Assembly (NCBI GenBank): GCA_029779535.1
Contig: JAKPAG010000034.1
Span: 1 to 62,747 of the forward strand
Direction of reading: 5' to 3'
Source of the DNA: Pseudomonadota bacterium
GTDB lineage: Bacteria; Pseudomonadota; Alphaproteobacteria; Sphingomonadales; Sphingomonadaceae
Length of the DNA: 62,747 nt
In this document: piece by piece, positions 27,844 through 38,048 of the stretch
How positions within the stretch are numbered: the stretch's first letter is position 1
How the letters are laid out: each line of letters starts with the position of its first letter
Program-made: the position numbers and the translations under genes
Notes under the pieces: generated by a model
What the model was told of the DNA's origin: nothing
Database searches by the model: none
What the model saw: the letters and a program-made list of their open reading frames with translations, nothing else

Positions 27844-28404
27844 TTATCGGCAATCCTCGATCACCCGGCTGACCTCGGGCCAGCTGGGCAGGGCCAGCGG
27901 CGTCTGTCCGGCCACGTCGAGCAGGAACCGCCCGCGCGAAAAGGCCATCGCATCCAGCACCGGATCGCGTGCGGGAATGGCGACGACGATCCAGCCGCTG
28001 CCCCCGGCCTGCGGGTTCGACAGCAAGGGGCGATGGCCCGCGCCGGTGGTCGATACGCCCATCGCGACCTGTCCGCTTGCGTTGCCGGCGCGGCCCAGCA
28101 GCACTTGCCCGCCGGCACGGTCGCAGGTCAGGCTGGCCAGCGCGGCGCCATCGGCCGCGACATAGTGCGCGGTGGAGCGGCCATCGGCCATGGCCCAGCG
28201 CCAGGTGCCGGGCGGGGGCAGGATGTCGCGCCAGTCGGTTGGGCGCGGCAGGGGGGCGGGCGGCGGCGGAGCGGGCGGCGGCACCAGGTCCGGCGCGCGA
28301 ATCGGCTGGGGCGGGGGCGGCGCGCTGCATGATCCCAGCAGCAGCAGGGCCATGCCGGCGGCAGCCAGCGCCAGGGGCCATTCGGTGCGCGCGATTGCCT
28401 TCAT
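27844..28404 (-). CDS. Lipoprotein of unknown function (187 aa)
   Basis: ATG 28404 starts a lipoprotein signal sequence ending in the lipobox LGSC (Cys about residue 26), followed by a Pro-rich linker (SAPPPPQPIRAPDLVPPPAP) and a folded C-terminal domain of about 125 residues (TWRWAMADGRSTAHYVAADG). The longer frame upstream of 28404 crosses into the divergent tlyA gene and has no ribosome site. Its role is unknown; it is likely anchored in the outer or inner membrane facing the periplasm. Confidence 0.78.
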   Translation of the reverse strand: MKAIARTEWPLALAAAGMALLLLGSCSAPPPPQPIRAPDLVPPPAPPPPAPLPRPTDWRDILPPPGTWRWAMADGRSTAHYVAADGAALASLTCDRAGGQVLLGRAGNASGQVAMGVSTTGAGHRPLLSNPQAGGSGWIVVAIPARDPVLDAMAFSRGRFLLDVAGQTPLALPSWPEVSRVIEDCR

Positions 28405-28452
28405 CGCTTCCCTATGGAATGAGGCGCAGCGCATCACAACCCCCGGAACGAT

Positions 28453-29211
28453 ATGACCAATCCATCCAAGGCCAAGGTGGGCAAGGCCCGCGTCGATCAG
28501 TTGCTGGTCGATCGCGGCCTGGTGGAAAGCCGCAGCCGCGCGCAGGCGGTGGTGCTGGCAGGGCTGGTGTTCAGCGGCGAAACCAAGATCGCGAAGCCCG
28601 GACAGGCGATTGCCGCCGATGCCCCGCTGGAGCTGCGCGGGCGGGATCATCCGTGGGTTTCGCGCGGCGGGATCAAGCTGGCCCACGCGATCGAGCATTT
28701 CGGGCTCGATCCGGCGGGCGTTACCGCGATGGATATCGGCAGTTCAACCGGCGGTTTCACCGACGTGTTGCTGAGCAAGGGCGCGGCGCATGTCTTCGCG
28801 GTCGATTCGGGCACCAACCAGCTCGCCTGGAAGCTGCGCCAGGACAGCCGCGTCACCGTGCTGGAACAGACCAGCGCCCGGGTGCTGACGGGCGAACTGA
28901 TCGACCGGCCGTGCCACTGGGTGGTATGCGACGCCAGCTTCATCTCGCTGGCCAAGGTGCTGGACGTGCCGCTGCGTCTGGCCGCCAGCCCCTGCCAATT
29001 GGTCGCCCTGATCAAGCCGCAGTTCGAGGTCGGCCGCGCCGAAGTAGGCAAGGGCGGGGTGGTGCGCGATCCCGCGCTGCACAGCCGCGTCTGCGACGAG
29101 GTGCGCGGCTGGATCGAAGGGCTGGGCTGGCAGGTCCAGGGAATTGTGGAAAGCCCGATCAAAGGCCCTGAAGGCAATGTAGAATTCCTGATTGCGGCCC
29201 GGCGCGACTAG
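28453..29211 (+). CDS. tlyA: TlyA-family rRNA 2'-O-methyltransferase (hemolysin A type)
   Basis: The protein has 252 residues. An N-terminal S4 RNA-binding domain (RVDQLLVDRGLVESRSRAQA) is followed by an FtsJ/RrmJ-like methyltransferase domain with the SAM motif MDIGSSTGGFTDVLLSKGAA and the late IKPQFEVGR segment. TlyA enzymes methylate 16S and/or 23S rRNA at cytidines and set sensitivity to capreomycin in mycobacteria; substrate breadth differs between groups. It is divergent from the lipoprotein gene. Confidence 0.93.
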   Translation: MTNPSKAKVGKARVDQLLVDRGLVESRSRAQAVVLAGLVFSGETKIAKPGQAIAADAPLELRGRDHPWVSRGGIKLAHAIEHFGLDPAGVTAMDIGSSTGGFTDVLLSKGAAHVFAVDSGTNQLAWKLRQDSRVTVLEQTSARVLTGELIDRPCHWVVCDASFISLAKVLDVPLRLAASPCQLVALIKPQFEVGRAEVGKGGVVRDPALHSRVCDEVRGWIEGLGWQVQGIVESPIKGPEGNVEFLIAARRD

Positions 29212-29284
29212 AGTCATTGCCACGTCATCAAGGCCTTGCCACTATCCCGGCGATGGTCGCAAACCGAATCGAGGGTCATACCGC

Positions 29285-29842
29285 ATGACCGAGCTTGCCT
29301 CGCCCGCGCAATTGCGCGCTTCGTTGCTGCGTTGGGCGCTGTTCACCGTGCCCCTGATCCTGCTGCTGGGCTCGCTGTCCGGGGCGATGGCGGGCTCTGG
29401 CTCGGGCAATCCGTGGTTTGCCGACCTGGTCAAGCCGTCGCTCTATCCGCCGCCGGCGACCTTCGGCATCGTCTGGTCGATCCTGTATGTGCTGATGGGG
29501 CTGGCCCTGGCCATGGTCATCACTGCGCGCGGCGCGCCGGGACGCAATACGGCGATCGGCGTGTTTGTCGCGCAACTGGTGCTGAACCTGGCCTGGTCGC
29601 CGCTGTTCTTCGCGCTGCACCAGATCACCGCCGCGCTGGCGCTGCTGGTGGTGCTGGACCTGGCGGTGATCGCCACGGTGGTGCTGTTCTACAAGGTGCG
29701 CCCGCTCGCCGCCGCGCTGCTGGTGCCCTATCTTGCCTGGGCGCTGTTCGCGACCGCGCTGAACTGGCAGTTCCTTGAGGCCAATCCCGCTGCGGATGGC
29801 GCCGAAAATTCGGGCGCGGTCACTTCCGTCGAATTCAAATAG
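29285..29842 (+). CDS. TspO/MBR family membrane protein
   Basis: The protein has 185 residues with five hydrophobic segments. It carries the TspO signatures WFADLVKPSLYPPPATFGIVW and NLAWSPLFFALHQITAALAL, and a final PYLAWALFATALNWQFLEAN. The family binds tetrapyrroles and cholesterol-like ligands and in alphaproteobacteria can modulate pigment and porphyrin levels. ATG 29285 starts about 18 residues before the first membrane span. It is slightly longer than usual because of an Asp/Glu-rich C-terminal tail. Confidence 0.9.
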   Translation: MTELASPAQLRASLLRWALFTVPLILLLGSLSGAMAGSGSGNPWFADLVKPSLYPPPATFGIVWSILYVLMGLALAMVITARGAPGRNTAIGVFVAQLVLNLAWSPLFFALHQITAALALLVVLDLAVIATVVLFYKVRPLAAALLVPYLAWALFATALNWQFLEANPAADGAENSGAVTSVEFK

Positions 29843-29880
29843 CCCTTGAACCCGCCGCCAAACGGGACCACATCGCCGCC

Positions 29881-30141
29881 ATGCAAAGCGAAAATCCCCT
29901 GCTCGCCGATCTTGCCAAGCTGGTGAACAGCGCCGCCGGCACCGTGGCCGGAATGGGCCGTGAAGCCCGCGATGCCGCGCGCGAGCGCCTGAAGGAGCGG
30001 ATGGGCGGCCTCGACTTCGTCAGCCGCGAGGAATTCGACACGGTCAAGGCCATGGCGGCCAAGGCGCGTGAGGAAAACGAGAAGCTGTCCGAACGGATCG
30101 CCGCGCTCGAAGCCGCGCTGGCGGCCAAGGCGAAGAAGTAG
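29881..30141 (+). CDS. ubiK: Ubiquinone biosynthesis accessory factor UbiK
   Basis: The protein has 86 residues. A BMFP domain (SENPLLADLAKLVNSAAGTV, SREEFDTVKAMAAKAREENE) is followed by a coiled coil ending in AALAAKAKK. UbiK homologues form trimers on the membrane and assist aerobic ubiquinone synthesis with UbiJ. The gene is co-oriented with recO. Confidence 0.88.
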   Translation: MQSENPLLADLAKLVNSAAGTVAGMGREARDAARERLKERMGGLDFVSREEFDTVKAMAAKAREENEKLSERIAALEAALAAKAKK

Positions 30142-30197
30142 GCTTGCCGCGCCGCGCCGGTTGAACCCCGGCGCGTTTCCCGCCACAGCTTGCGCCG

Positions 30198-30797
30198 ATG
30201 CAACTGCGCACCCCCGCCATAGTTTGTGCCGTTCGTCCGCATGGCGAGACGGCGGCGATCGTGCGGCTGCTGACGGAAGGGCACGGCATGGTTGCCGGCT
30301 ATGTCGCGGGTGGGCGCGGGCGGCAGCTGCGCCCGGTGCTGATCCCCGGCAACCTGGTCGAGGCGGACCTGCGCAGCCGCAGCGAAGGGCAGCTGCCCTT
30401 TGCCCGGCTGGAACTGGTCCACAGCCGCGGGCCGTGGCTGGGCGAGCCATTGCCCGCCGCCGCGATCGGCTGGATCACCGCGCTGACCGCCGCCGCCTTG
30501 CCCGAGCGCCAGCCCTATCCGGCGCTGTTTCCCGCGCTTGCCGCGCTGCTTGATGCGGTGTGCCATGCGCCATCGGCGCGTGGCTGGCTGCCCGGGCTGA
30601 CCAGCTATGAAGCGCTGCTGCTGCGCGAACTCGGCTATGGCGCGCCGCCCCGGCCCGAGAGCGACGAGATCGCCGCCCAGCTTGCCGCGTTCGATGCGCT
30701 GGGGACGCGGATCGCGCGCTATCCGCTTGCCGAACGGCGCGGCGATGTTATGGGGGCGCGCTCCATGCTGCGCGAGCGGCTGGCCCGGATTGTCTAG
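30198..30797 (+). CDS. recO: DNA repair protein RecO
   Basis: The protein has 199 residues with the RecO OB-fold N-terminus (TPAIVCAVRPHGETAAIVRL, GMVAGYVAGGRGR) and a helical C-terminal domain (GWLPGLTSYEALLLRELGYG). It is shorter than E. coli RecO (about 240 residues) and shows no zinc-finger Cys cluster, which is usual for alphaproteobacteria. RecO loads RecA on single-strand gaps with RecR. leuB starts 15 bases after its stop. Confidence 0.9.
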   Translation: MQLRTPAIVCAVRPHGETAAIVRLLTEGHGMVAGYVAGGRGRQLRPVLIPGNLVEADLRSRSEGQLPFARLELVHSRGPWLGEPLPAAAIGWITALTAAALPERQPYPALFPALAALLDAVCHAPSARGWLPGLTSYEALLLRELGYGAPPRPESDEIAAQLAAFDALGTRIARYPLAERRGDVMGARSMLRERLARIV

Positions 30798-30812
30798 CAT
30801 ATCGGAATTGCC

Positions 30813-31856
<1,044 letters not shown>

Positions 31857-31906
31857 TTTTGCGTGTTTAACCGGATCATACAGAAAAGCTGCTAAGGGCC
31901 GCCCGG

Positions 31907-33037
31907 ATGACGCAACCGCTCCAACTCGGCATCGTTCTGCCGACCTACAACGAACGCGGGAACATTCGCGGCATGGTTCAGCGCCTGGATGAGGCGCTGG
32001 TCGGTGTGGCCTGGGAAGTGATCGTCGTTGACGACAACAGCCCCGATGGTACTGCCGACGAAGCCCGCGCCATCGGCCGCGAGGATCCGCGCGTCCGCGT
32101 GATCCAGCGGATCGGTCGGCGCGGCCTGTCCTCGGCCGCGATCGAGGGGATGTGCGCCACTTCCGCACCCGTGGTGGGGGTGATGGATGCCGATCACCAG
32201 CACGATCCCAAGCTGCTGCCCGGGATGCTCGCCGCGATCGAAAGCGGCGAATACGATCTGGCCTATGCCAGCCGCTTTGCCGAAGGCGCCAGCACCGAAG
32301 CCTGGGGCCGGCCCGACCGGGTCAAGGCATCGGGCATTGCCAACCGCATCGCCAACAAGGTCACCGGGGTCGAACTGTCCGACCCGATGAGCGGCTATTT
32401 CATGCTGCGCACCGAAGTGCTGCGGGCCGATGCGCACCGCCTGTCGGGCGTGGGCTTCAAGATCCTGCTCGACATTCTCGCCACGGTCGAAGCGCCGCTG
32501 CGCATCAAGGAAGTACCGATGAATTTTGCCGCGCGGGCCGAAGGCGAAAGCAAGCTGGACCGGACCGTGGTGTTCGAATTCCTGGTCGGCCTTTACGACA
32601 AGTGGCTGGGCCGGATCATCCCGACCCGCTTCGCGCTGTTCGGGACGATCGGCGGGCTGGGCGTGGTGGTCCACATGTCGATCCTGGCGGTGGTGCTGAA
32701 CCTGTTCGGCGCAACCTTTGCCGTCAGCCATTACCCCAAGGAAGCGGCTTTCATCGTCGGGCAGACCACGGCGGCGCTGGTGGCGATGACCTTCAACTTC
32801 GTGCTCAACAACGAGCTGACCTATTCCGACAAGCGGCTGCGCGGGTTCGGTCCGATCATGTCGGGCTGGGCGCGGTTTCTGCTGACCTGCGCTTTCGGCC
32901 TGCTGGCCAACATCGGCGCCGCGACCGCCCTGGTCAGGATCGGGTTCAATCCCTATCCGGCGGCGATCGTCGGCATCGTGCTGGGCTCGGTCTGGAACTT
33001 TGCGCTGTCGAGCAAGTTCGTCTGGGGCAAGTATTGA
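31907..33037 (+). CDS. GT2 glycosyltransferase fused to a GtrA membrane domain (polyprenyl-phosphate sugar synthase type)
   Basis: The protein has 376 residues. Residues 1-230 form a dolichol-phosphate-mannose-synthase-like GT2 domain (GIVLPTYNERGNIRGMV, VVDDNSPDGT, MDADHQHDPKLLPGML). Residues 235-375 form a four-span GtrA domain (ALFGTIGGLGVVVHMSILAV, FNFVLNNELTYSDKRL). It likely makes a polyprenyl-phosphate-linked sugar at the inner membrane for envelope glycans. A PMT-type transferase at 34170-35453 may use such a donor. Confidence 0.92.
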   Translation: MTQPLQLGIVLPTYNERGNIRGMVQRLDEALVGVAWEVIVVDDNSPDGTADEARAIGREDPRVRVIQRIGRRGLSSAAIEGMCATSAPVVGVMDADHQHDPKLLPGMLAAIESGEYDLAYASRFAEGASTEAWGRPDRVKASGIANRIANKVTGVELSDPMSGYFMLRTEVLRADAHRLSGVGFKILLDILATVEAPLRIKEVPMNFAARAEGESKLDRTVVFEFLVGLYDKWLGRIIPTRFALFGTIGGLGVVVHMSILAVVLNLFGATFAVSHYPKEAAFIVGQTTAALVAMTFNFVLNNELTYSDKRLRGFGPIMSGWARFLLTCAFGLLANIGAATALVRIGFNPYPAAIVGIVLGSVWNFALSSKFVWGKY

Positions 33038-33058
33038 GGGTGTGAGTGGTGGAGGGCC

Positions 33059-34132
33059 TCAGCCCTCCACGAACCCCTTCCACGTCGCCATGTAGTCCAC
33101 GAAGCCGGGGCCCAGGCCTTCGGCGCGCAGGTGTGCGCGGGTGACCGGGGTGGGGACGCTGGCAAAGTCCGCGTCGGCCCTGGCCCGCACCGGGAAATCG
33201 TGGTGCAGGATCGCGCCGCGCCCCAGCAGGACGAAATCGGCCCCGGCATCGAGACAGGCGCGCACCTTGGCCGTGTCCATGATCTTGCCCGCCACGCCAA
33301 GGCGCGTGCTGCCCCGTTCCAGCGCGGTGAAATGGGCGATCAGCGGCCGGTCGGCGTGTTCTTCCTCGTTCGGCAGCTTGAAACAGTCCCACAGCGACAT
33401 GTCGAGATAGTCGAGGCTGCCGGCGGTCATCATCTCTTCGGCAAAGAGCTTGGCTTCGGCCAGCTTGATGTTGAACCGCTCCGGCGAAAGGCGCAGCCCC
33501 ACCTGGAACCGCGGCCCGGTGGCGGCGCGCACACCGGCCACCACTTCGCGGATCATCCGGGTGCGGTTCTCAAAGGAGCCGCCCCAGCCATCGTCGCGCA
33601 GATTGTTCTCGCCGTCGAGGAACTGGGCGAGGACGTAACCATGCGCCCCGTGGACCTCCACCCCGTCGAACCCGGCGCGCTCGGCGCGCACGGCGGCGGC
33701 GATGAAATCATCGCGCAGTTGCTCGACCTCGGCCGTGGACAGCGCGCGGGCGCCGGTCTCGGCATCGGCGAACGGGCCGACCGGCGTGCCGACCAGATCC
33801 TGCGGGCTGCGGATCCCGGCGTGGTGCAACTGCACCGAACTGAGCGCGCCCTGTTCGCGCAGCAGGCCGGCGAGGCGGGTCAGCCCCGGCAGGTGATCGT
33901 CCGACCAGATGCCCAGCTGGCCGGGAAATCCCTGGCCCTGTTGCTGGACGTGGGCGGCAGCCGTCATCACCAGGCCAAAGCCGCCCTCGGCGCGCTTGAC
34001 CAGCCAGTTGATCTCGTCATCCGAGAGGGTGCCGTCGGGGTTGCTTTGCAGGTTGGTCAGCGGGGCCAGCATGAAACGGTTGGCCATGGCCGGGCCATGG
34101 GCAAAGGTCATGGGCGCGTTGTAATCGGTCAT
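33059..34132 (-). CDS. NADH:flavin oxidoreductase (old yellow enzyme family)
   Basis: The protein has 357 residues: a single TIM-barrel FMN domain with FMLAPLTNLQSNPDGTLSDD, SVQLHHAGIRSPQ, the GFDGVEVHGAHGYVLAQFLD active-site strand and NLRDDGWGGSFENRTRMI. No C-terminal Fe-S or FAD domain is present, in contrast to the gene at 48914. It reduces activated double bonds (enones and similar) with NAD(P)H. The physiological substrate is unknown. Confidence 0.92.
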   Translation of the reverse strand: MTDYNAPMTFAHGPAMANRFMLAPLTNLQSNPDGTLSDDEINWLVKRAEGGFGLVMTAAAHVQQQGQGFPGQLGIWSDDHLPGLTRLAGLLREQGALSSVQLHHAGIRSPQDLVGTPVGPFADAETGARALSTAEVEQLRDDFIAAAVRAERAGFDGVEVHGAHGYVLAQFLDGENNLRDDGWGGSFENRTRMIREVVAGVRAATGPRFQVGLRLSPERFNIKLAEAKLFAEEMMTAGSLDYLDMSLWDCFKLPNEEEHADRPLIAHFTALERGSTRLGVAGKIMDTAKVRACLDAGADFVLLGRGAILHHDFPVRARADADFASVPTPVTRAHLRAEGLGPGFVDYMATWKGFVEG

Positions 34133-34169
34133 GAAATTGAGTCTCCTGTTTGAAACCCAATATGGCCGG

Positions 34170-35453
34170 TCAGCGCCATGAGTCCAGCCACATCCACTGG
34201 ATATAGCTGGGTCGCCCGCAGCACAGCGGAGCGGCCGAGATGATCGGGTAGAACCAGGCGAACATCGCCGCGCTGGCGGCGAGCGAGAGCGGGACGAGCC
34301 AGCGCAATTCGTCGGTGCGGCGCCACAGATCGTCCAGCGCCAGGGCCAGGCAGACCATCAGGAAGGTGCCGGGAAGCAGGTAGTGGTAATAGAACTGGAT
34401 CGGCTTGCCCGATACCGCCCACATTGCCAGCGACAGAACGTACAGCGCGGCGAAGCCCAGCATGTCCCAGCGCTGCCGCCGCAGGCCGGCCCACAGGCAC
34501 CAGCACAGCGCGGGCAGCCCGGCCAGCATGGTGAAGGGGTTGCCGACCAGCAACACGCCGCGATGCGCCGGGCCGTCGACCGCCTCGTACAGATACCAGA
34601 CCGCCCGCCAGTTCACGACCCACTGGTACCACTGGCTGCGATAGGGGTGGAGCCGGGTGACGCTGTCCTGCAAGTGCAGCATGTAGACGTGCCAGCCGAT
34701 CGGGTCCCACGGGTTGACCGGGTTCTTCGCCCAGTGGAACGCCGGCCAGAAGGTCAGCCAGTAGACCGCCAGCGGGACCAGCCCCAACCATAGCGCGGCT
34801 TCCGGCAGCGAGACGCCCGGCACCGGCCCACCGGTCCGCCGGTACAGCCCGCGCCAGCCCAGGTCCTTGAGCTTCCAGCCGAGGAACACCAGCCCCGGCA
34901 GCATCGCGGCCGGGGCGACCGACCACTTTGCCGCTATCGCCAGGCCGAAGCTGACCCCGGCAAGGGCCAGCCGCCAGCGCCCCTGGCGGGGCAGGCGCAC
35001 CGCGCTGACCGCCAGCCACAGGCCGATCATTCCGAACATCGCCATGACCATGTCGAGCATCGCGATCCGGCTCTGGATGAACCAGGCGAAATCGGTGGCG
35101 ACCAGGAACATCGCGGCAAAGGTCACCGCCCGCCGCCCGGTGGCGAACCACACCAGCCGGGCAAAGGCGAACAGCCCGACCGCCCCGCCGATCGCACTGG
35201 GCAGGCGCCAGACCAGCGGCCGGTCGCCCAGCAGGGCAATCGCGGCGGCGATCGCCTCCTTGCCCAGCATCGGGTGTTCGGGATTGACCCGCAGCCCGTC
35301 CAGCAGCTTGCGCGCGGCCGCGACGTAGTGGACCTCGTCGAAGTAGATGCGTGAAGGAATGCCGAGGCGCCACCACACCAGCGCGAGGAAGAATACCGCC
35401 CCGACCGCGCACCAATCGGCCGGATCCTGTTCCCTGGTGAAGCCTGCGCCCAT
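34170..35453 (-). CDS. PMT-family membrane glycosyltransferase
   Basis: The protein has 427 residues with about ten hydrophobic spans. After the first span it has the Asp-Glu pair of the protein-mannosyltransferase superfamily (SRIYFDEVHYVAAARKLLDG) and the PEHPMLGKEAIA motif. A late DSVTRLHPYRSQWYQWVVNW loop and a C-terminal YYHYLLPGTFLMVCLAL span follow. It moves a sugar from a polyprenyl-phosphate donor to an envelope acceptor or protein. ATG 35453 is the only sensible start; the frame continues far upstream only as an antisense shadow. Confidence 0.88.
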   Translation of the reverse strand: MGAGFTREQDPADWCAVGAVFFLALVWWRLGIPSRIYFDEVHYVAAARKLLDGLRVNPEHPMLGKEAIAAAIALLGDRPLVWRLPSAIGGAVGLFAFARLVWFATGRRAVTFAAMFLVATDFAWFIQSRIAMLDMVMAMFGMIGLWLAVSAVRLPRQGRWRLALAGVSFGLAIAAKWSVAPAAMLPGLVFLGWKLKDLGWRGLYRRTGGPVPGVSLPEAALWLGLVPLAVYWLTFWPAFHWAKNPVNPWDPIGWHVYMLHLQDSVTRLHPYRSQWYQWVVNWRAVWYLYEAVDGPAHRGVLLVGNPFTMLAGLPALCWCLWAGLRRQRWDMLGFAALYVLSLAMWAVSGKPIQFYYHYLLPGTFLMVCLALALDDLWRRTDELRWLVPLSLAASAAMFAWFYPIISAAPLCCGRPSYIQWMWLDSWR

Positions 35454-35531
35454 GCGGGCGGGATTATCCGGCGCAGCCGGGGGATGCAATGCCTTGCCCC
35501 GTTTGCCGCGTGGGCCTAAAGCCGCCGCACT

Positions 35532-36737
35532 ATGAAGCGCACCACCGGAACCGACCGCTCGATCACGCAAACCTGGCGTCCCGCCACCCAGGCCATCCGC
35601 GCCGGCACCTGGCGCAGCGAGCAGGGCGAAACCAGCGAGGCCCTGTTCCTGACCTCGGGCTATTCGTTCGACGATGCGGCCACCGTCGCCGCGCGCTTTG
35701 CCGGGGAAGAGCAGGGGATGACCTATTCCCGCCTGCAGAACCCGACCGTCGCCATGCTGGAAGAACGCATCGCGCTGATGGACGGGGCCGAGGCCTGCCG
35801 CGTCCAGGCATCGGGCATGGCGGCGATGACCGCGGCGCTGCTGTGCCAGCTCAGCCAGGGCGATCACGTGGTTGCCGCGCGCGCCGCCTTCGGCTCGTGC
35901 CGCTGGCTGGTCGACAGCCTGCTGCCGCGCTTCGGGATCACCAGCACCACGATCGATGCGCGCGACAATGCGCAGTGGGAAGCCGCGATCCAGCCCAACA
36001 CCAAGGTGTTCTTCTTCGAAACCCCCGCCAATCCGACGATGGACATCGTCGACTTGCAATTCGTTTGCAACCTGGCGAAGCGGCACGGCATCACCACCGT
36101 GGTGGACAATGCCTTCTGCACCTCCGCCTTGCAGCGCCCGCTGGAATTCGGGGCCGACGTGGTCGCCTATTCCGCGACCAAGCTGATGGACGGGCAGGGC
36201 CGGGTGCTGGCCGGGGCGGTTTGCGGATCGGCCGATTTCATCAACAACGTGCTGCTGCCGTTCCAGCGCAACACGGGGCCGAACCTGTCGCCGTTCAACG
36301 CCTGGGTGGTGCTGAAGGGGCTGGAAACGCTGGACCTGCGGGTCAAGCGGCAGAGCGAGAACTGCCTGAAAGTCGGCCAGTTCCTCGAAGGGCGGGTCAA
36401 CCGCATCAACCATCCCGGCCTGCCCAGCCATCCGCAGCACGAGCTGGCGATGCGCCAGATGGACGCCTGCGGCTCGATCTTCAGCTTCGAGATGTCTGAC
36501 CGCAAGGAAGCCCACGCGCTGCTCGACGCGCTGAAGCTGATCGACATTTCGAACAACATTGGCGATTCGCGCAGCCTGATGTGCCACAACGCCTCGACCA
36601 CGCACTATTCGGTCAGCGCCGAGGCGCGCGCCGAAATGGGCGTGACCGAAGGGATGCTGCGGCTCAACGTCGGGCTGGAAGACCCGCTCGACGTGATCGA
36701 CGATCTGGACCAGGCGCTGCGCTCGATCGGGCGCTGA
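35532..36737 (+). CDS. metZ: O-succinylhomoserine sulfhydrylase
   Basis: The protein has 401 residues. It is a PLP enzyme of the Cys/Met metabolism family with Lys217 in VAYSATKLMDGQG, SGMAAMTAALLCQL and TPANPTMDIVDL. The sequence ETSEALFLTSGYSFDDAATV and the short N-terminus fit MetZ, which adds sulfide directly to O-succinylhomoserine to form homocysteine, the usual alphaproteobacterial route. I looked for a SAM-type riboswitch in the 78-base leader and found none. Confidence 0.94.
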   Translation: MKRTTGTDRSITQTWRPATQAIRAGTWRSEQGETSEALFLTSGYSFDDAATVAARFAGEEQGMTYSRLQNPTVAMLEERIALMDGAEACRVQASGMAAMTAALLCQLSQGDHVVAARAAFGSCRWLVDSLLPRFGITSTTIDARDNAQWEAAIQPNTKVFFFETPANPTMDIVDLQFVCNLAKRHGITTVVDNAFCTSALQRPLEFGADVVAYSATKLMDGQGRVLAGAVCGSADFINNVLLPFQRNTGPNLSPFNAWVVLKGLETLDLRVKRQSENCLKVGQFLEGRVNRINHPGLPSHPQHELAMRQMDACGSIFSFEMSDRKEAHALLDALKLIDISNNIGDSRSLMCHNASTTHYSVSAEARAEMGVTEGMLRLNVGLEDPLDVIDDLDQALRSIGR

Positions 36738-36788
36738 ACGCGCCAAGCCCCATTGTCGGCGCGCGATTGGCGCGTTACCCTCTGCGGC

Positions 36789-37187
36789 ATGAAGGAACTG
36801 TTCCAGCATGCCGCCCTGACTGACGGGATCACCGTGCGCGTCGCGGTGAACTTCCTGCCGGAACAGTCGCGGATCGATGCCGGCAAGTGGTTCTGGGTCT
36901 ATCACATCCGGATCGAGAACGGGTCTGACCATACCGTGCAGCTGCTGTCGCGGTTCTGGCGGATCACCGATGGGCGCGGGCTGATCAACTATGTCGAAGG
37001 CGATGGGGTGGTGGGCGAACAGCCCGTGCTCGCCCCGGGGCAAAGCCATGACTATGTCTCGGGCTGCCCGCTGACCACGCCGCACGGCAGCATGGAAGGC
37101 CACTACACCTTCCGCCGCGAGAACGGCGAACTGTTCGAAGTGGCGATCCCGTTCTTCCCGCTTGCCGCCCCCGCCACCGCGGGCTGA
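36789..37187 (+). CDS. apaG: ApaG / Co2+/Mg2+ efflux-associated protein
   Basis: The protein has 132 residues covering the single DUF525 immunoglobulin-like domain (FWVYHIRIENGSDHTVQLLS, GEGVVGEQPVLAPGQSHDY-like segment, and GHYTFRRENGELFEVAIPFF). Its exact function is unclear; it is linked to cobalt/magnesium resistance in Salmonella. ATG 36789 (MKELFQHAALTDG) is the family start. Confidence 0.93.
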   Translation: MKELFQHAALTDGITVRVAVNFLPEQSRIDAGKWFWVYHIRIENGSDHTVQLLSRFWRITDGRGLINYVEGDGVVGEQPVLAPGQSHDYVSGCPLTTPHGSMEGHYTFRRENGELFEVAIPFFPLAAPATAG

Positions 37188-37235
37188 GCGCGCGCGGCCC
37201 TTGCTCAAGAGCCTGACTGACCATAGGGAAGCGGC

Positions 37236-38030
37236 ATGAAGCGCACGCACCTGCCCCTTAACGCCCTGCGCGTGTTCGATGCCGCGGCGCGGCACCTGTC
37301 GTTCACCCGCGCGGCGGATGAACTGGCGGTCACCCCGGCGGCGGTCGGCCAGCAGATCCGCGCGCTGGAAGACGTGCTGGGGGTGGTGCTGTTCCGCCGC
37401 ACGCCCAAGGGCCTTGAGCTGACCGAGGAAGCCGTGGCCGGGCTGGAAGCGCTGCGCACCGGGTTCCTCCATTTCGAGGACGCGGTGCAGAGGATGCAGG
37501 CGGGGCAGTCCAGCCACGTCTACACCATTGCCGCCCCGCGCGAATTCTTCGCCACCTGGCTCGCGCCGCGCCTCGCCGCGTTCCGGCGCGACCATCCCGA
37601 AGTGCGTTTCAACATGGTCAGCGCCGAGGATGCCGACTTTACCGAGGCCAATCTCGACCTGGCGGTGCGCTGGACCGACGGGCCGGGCAACCTGGAAGGC
37701 GTGCCGCTGGGCGAACCCGGGCAGGTTGAGGTCGGGCAAGGCTGCTGGATCGCCTGGCCGGGCGATCCCGCGCCGCAGGGCGAAGCCGCCGGGGTCGATG
37801 CGGTGCCGGTCACCGTCACCGATGCCGGGCAGGCGATGGCCGCCGCCGTGGCGGGGATGGGCAAGGCCCGCGTTCCCGCGCTGCTGGCGCAAAGCTGGAT
37901 CGAAGTGGGCCGCATCACCCAGCATGGCCCGCTGATCGAATGCCGCCAGGGCTACTGGCTGGTCGCCCCCACGCCGCAGTGGCGCCAGAAGAAGGTCAAG
38001 TCGCTCGTCGCGTTCCTGACCGGCGGTTAG
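37236..38030 (+). CDS. LysR-family transcriptional regulator (GcvA-like)
   Basis: The protein has 264 residues. The N-terminal winged helix (LPLNALRVFDAAARHLSFTR, AVTPAAVGQQIRALEDVLG) is of GcvA type. The effector domain is about 30-40 residues shorter than usual, with the central part (after WTDGPGNLEG) condensed, so ligand binding may be altered. No obvious divergent target lies next to it: apaG is upstream on the same strand and the amidohydrolase is convergent. Targets cannot be deduced. Confidence 0.88.
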   Translation: MKRTHLPLNALRVFDAAARHLSFTRAADELAVTPAAVGQQIRALEDVLGVVLFRRTPKGLELTEEAVAGLEALRTGFLHFEDAVQRMQAGQSSHVYTIAAPREFFATWLAPRLAAFRRDHPEVRFNMVSAEDADFTEANLDLAVRWTDGPGNLEGVPLGEPGQVEVGQGCWIAWPGDPAPQGEAAGVDAVPVTVTDAGQAMAAAVAGMGKARVPALLAQSWIEVGRITQHGPLIECRQGYWLVAPTPQWRQKKVKSLVAFLTGG

Positions 38031-38048
38031 GCGCAGTGGCGGCGGGCC

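Noticed and set aside
35454..35531. Possible SAM-type riboswitch before metZ
   Set aside because: The leader is only 78 bases and I could not build the SAM-II or SAM/SAH pseudoknot cores from it.
34170..37925. A 1,251-codon open frame on the minus strand running far upstream of the PMT gene
   Set aside because: Upstream of 35453 it is antisense to metZ, apaG and a LysR gene, all of which have clear families. It is a GC-bias shadow, and only 34170-35453 is the real gene.
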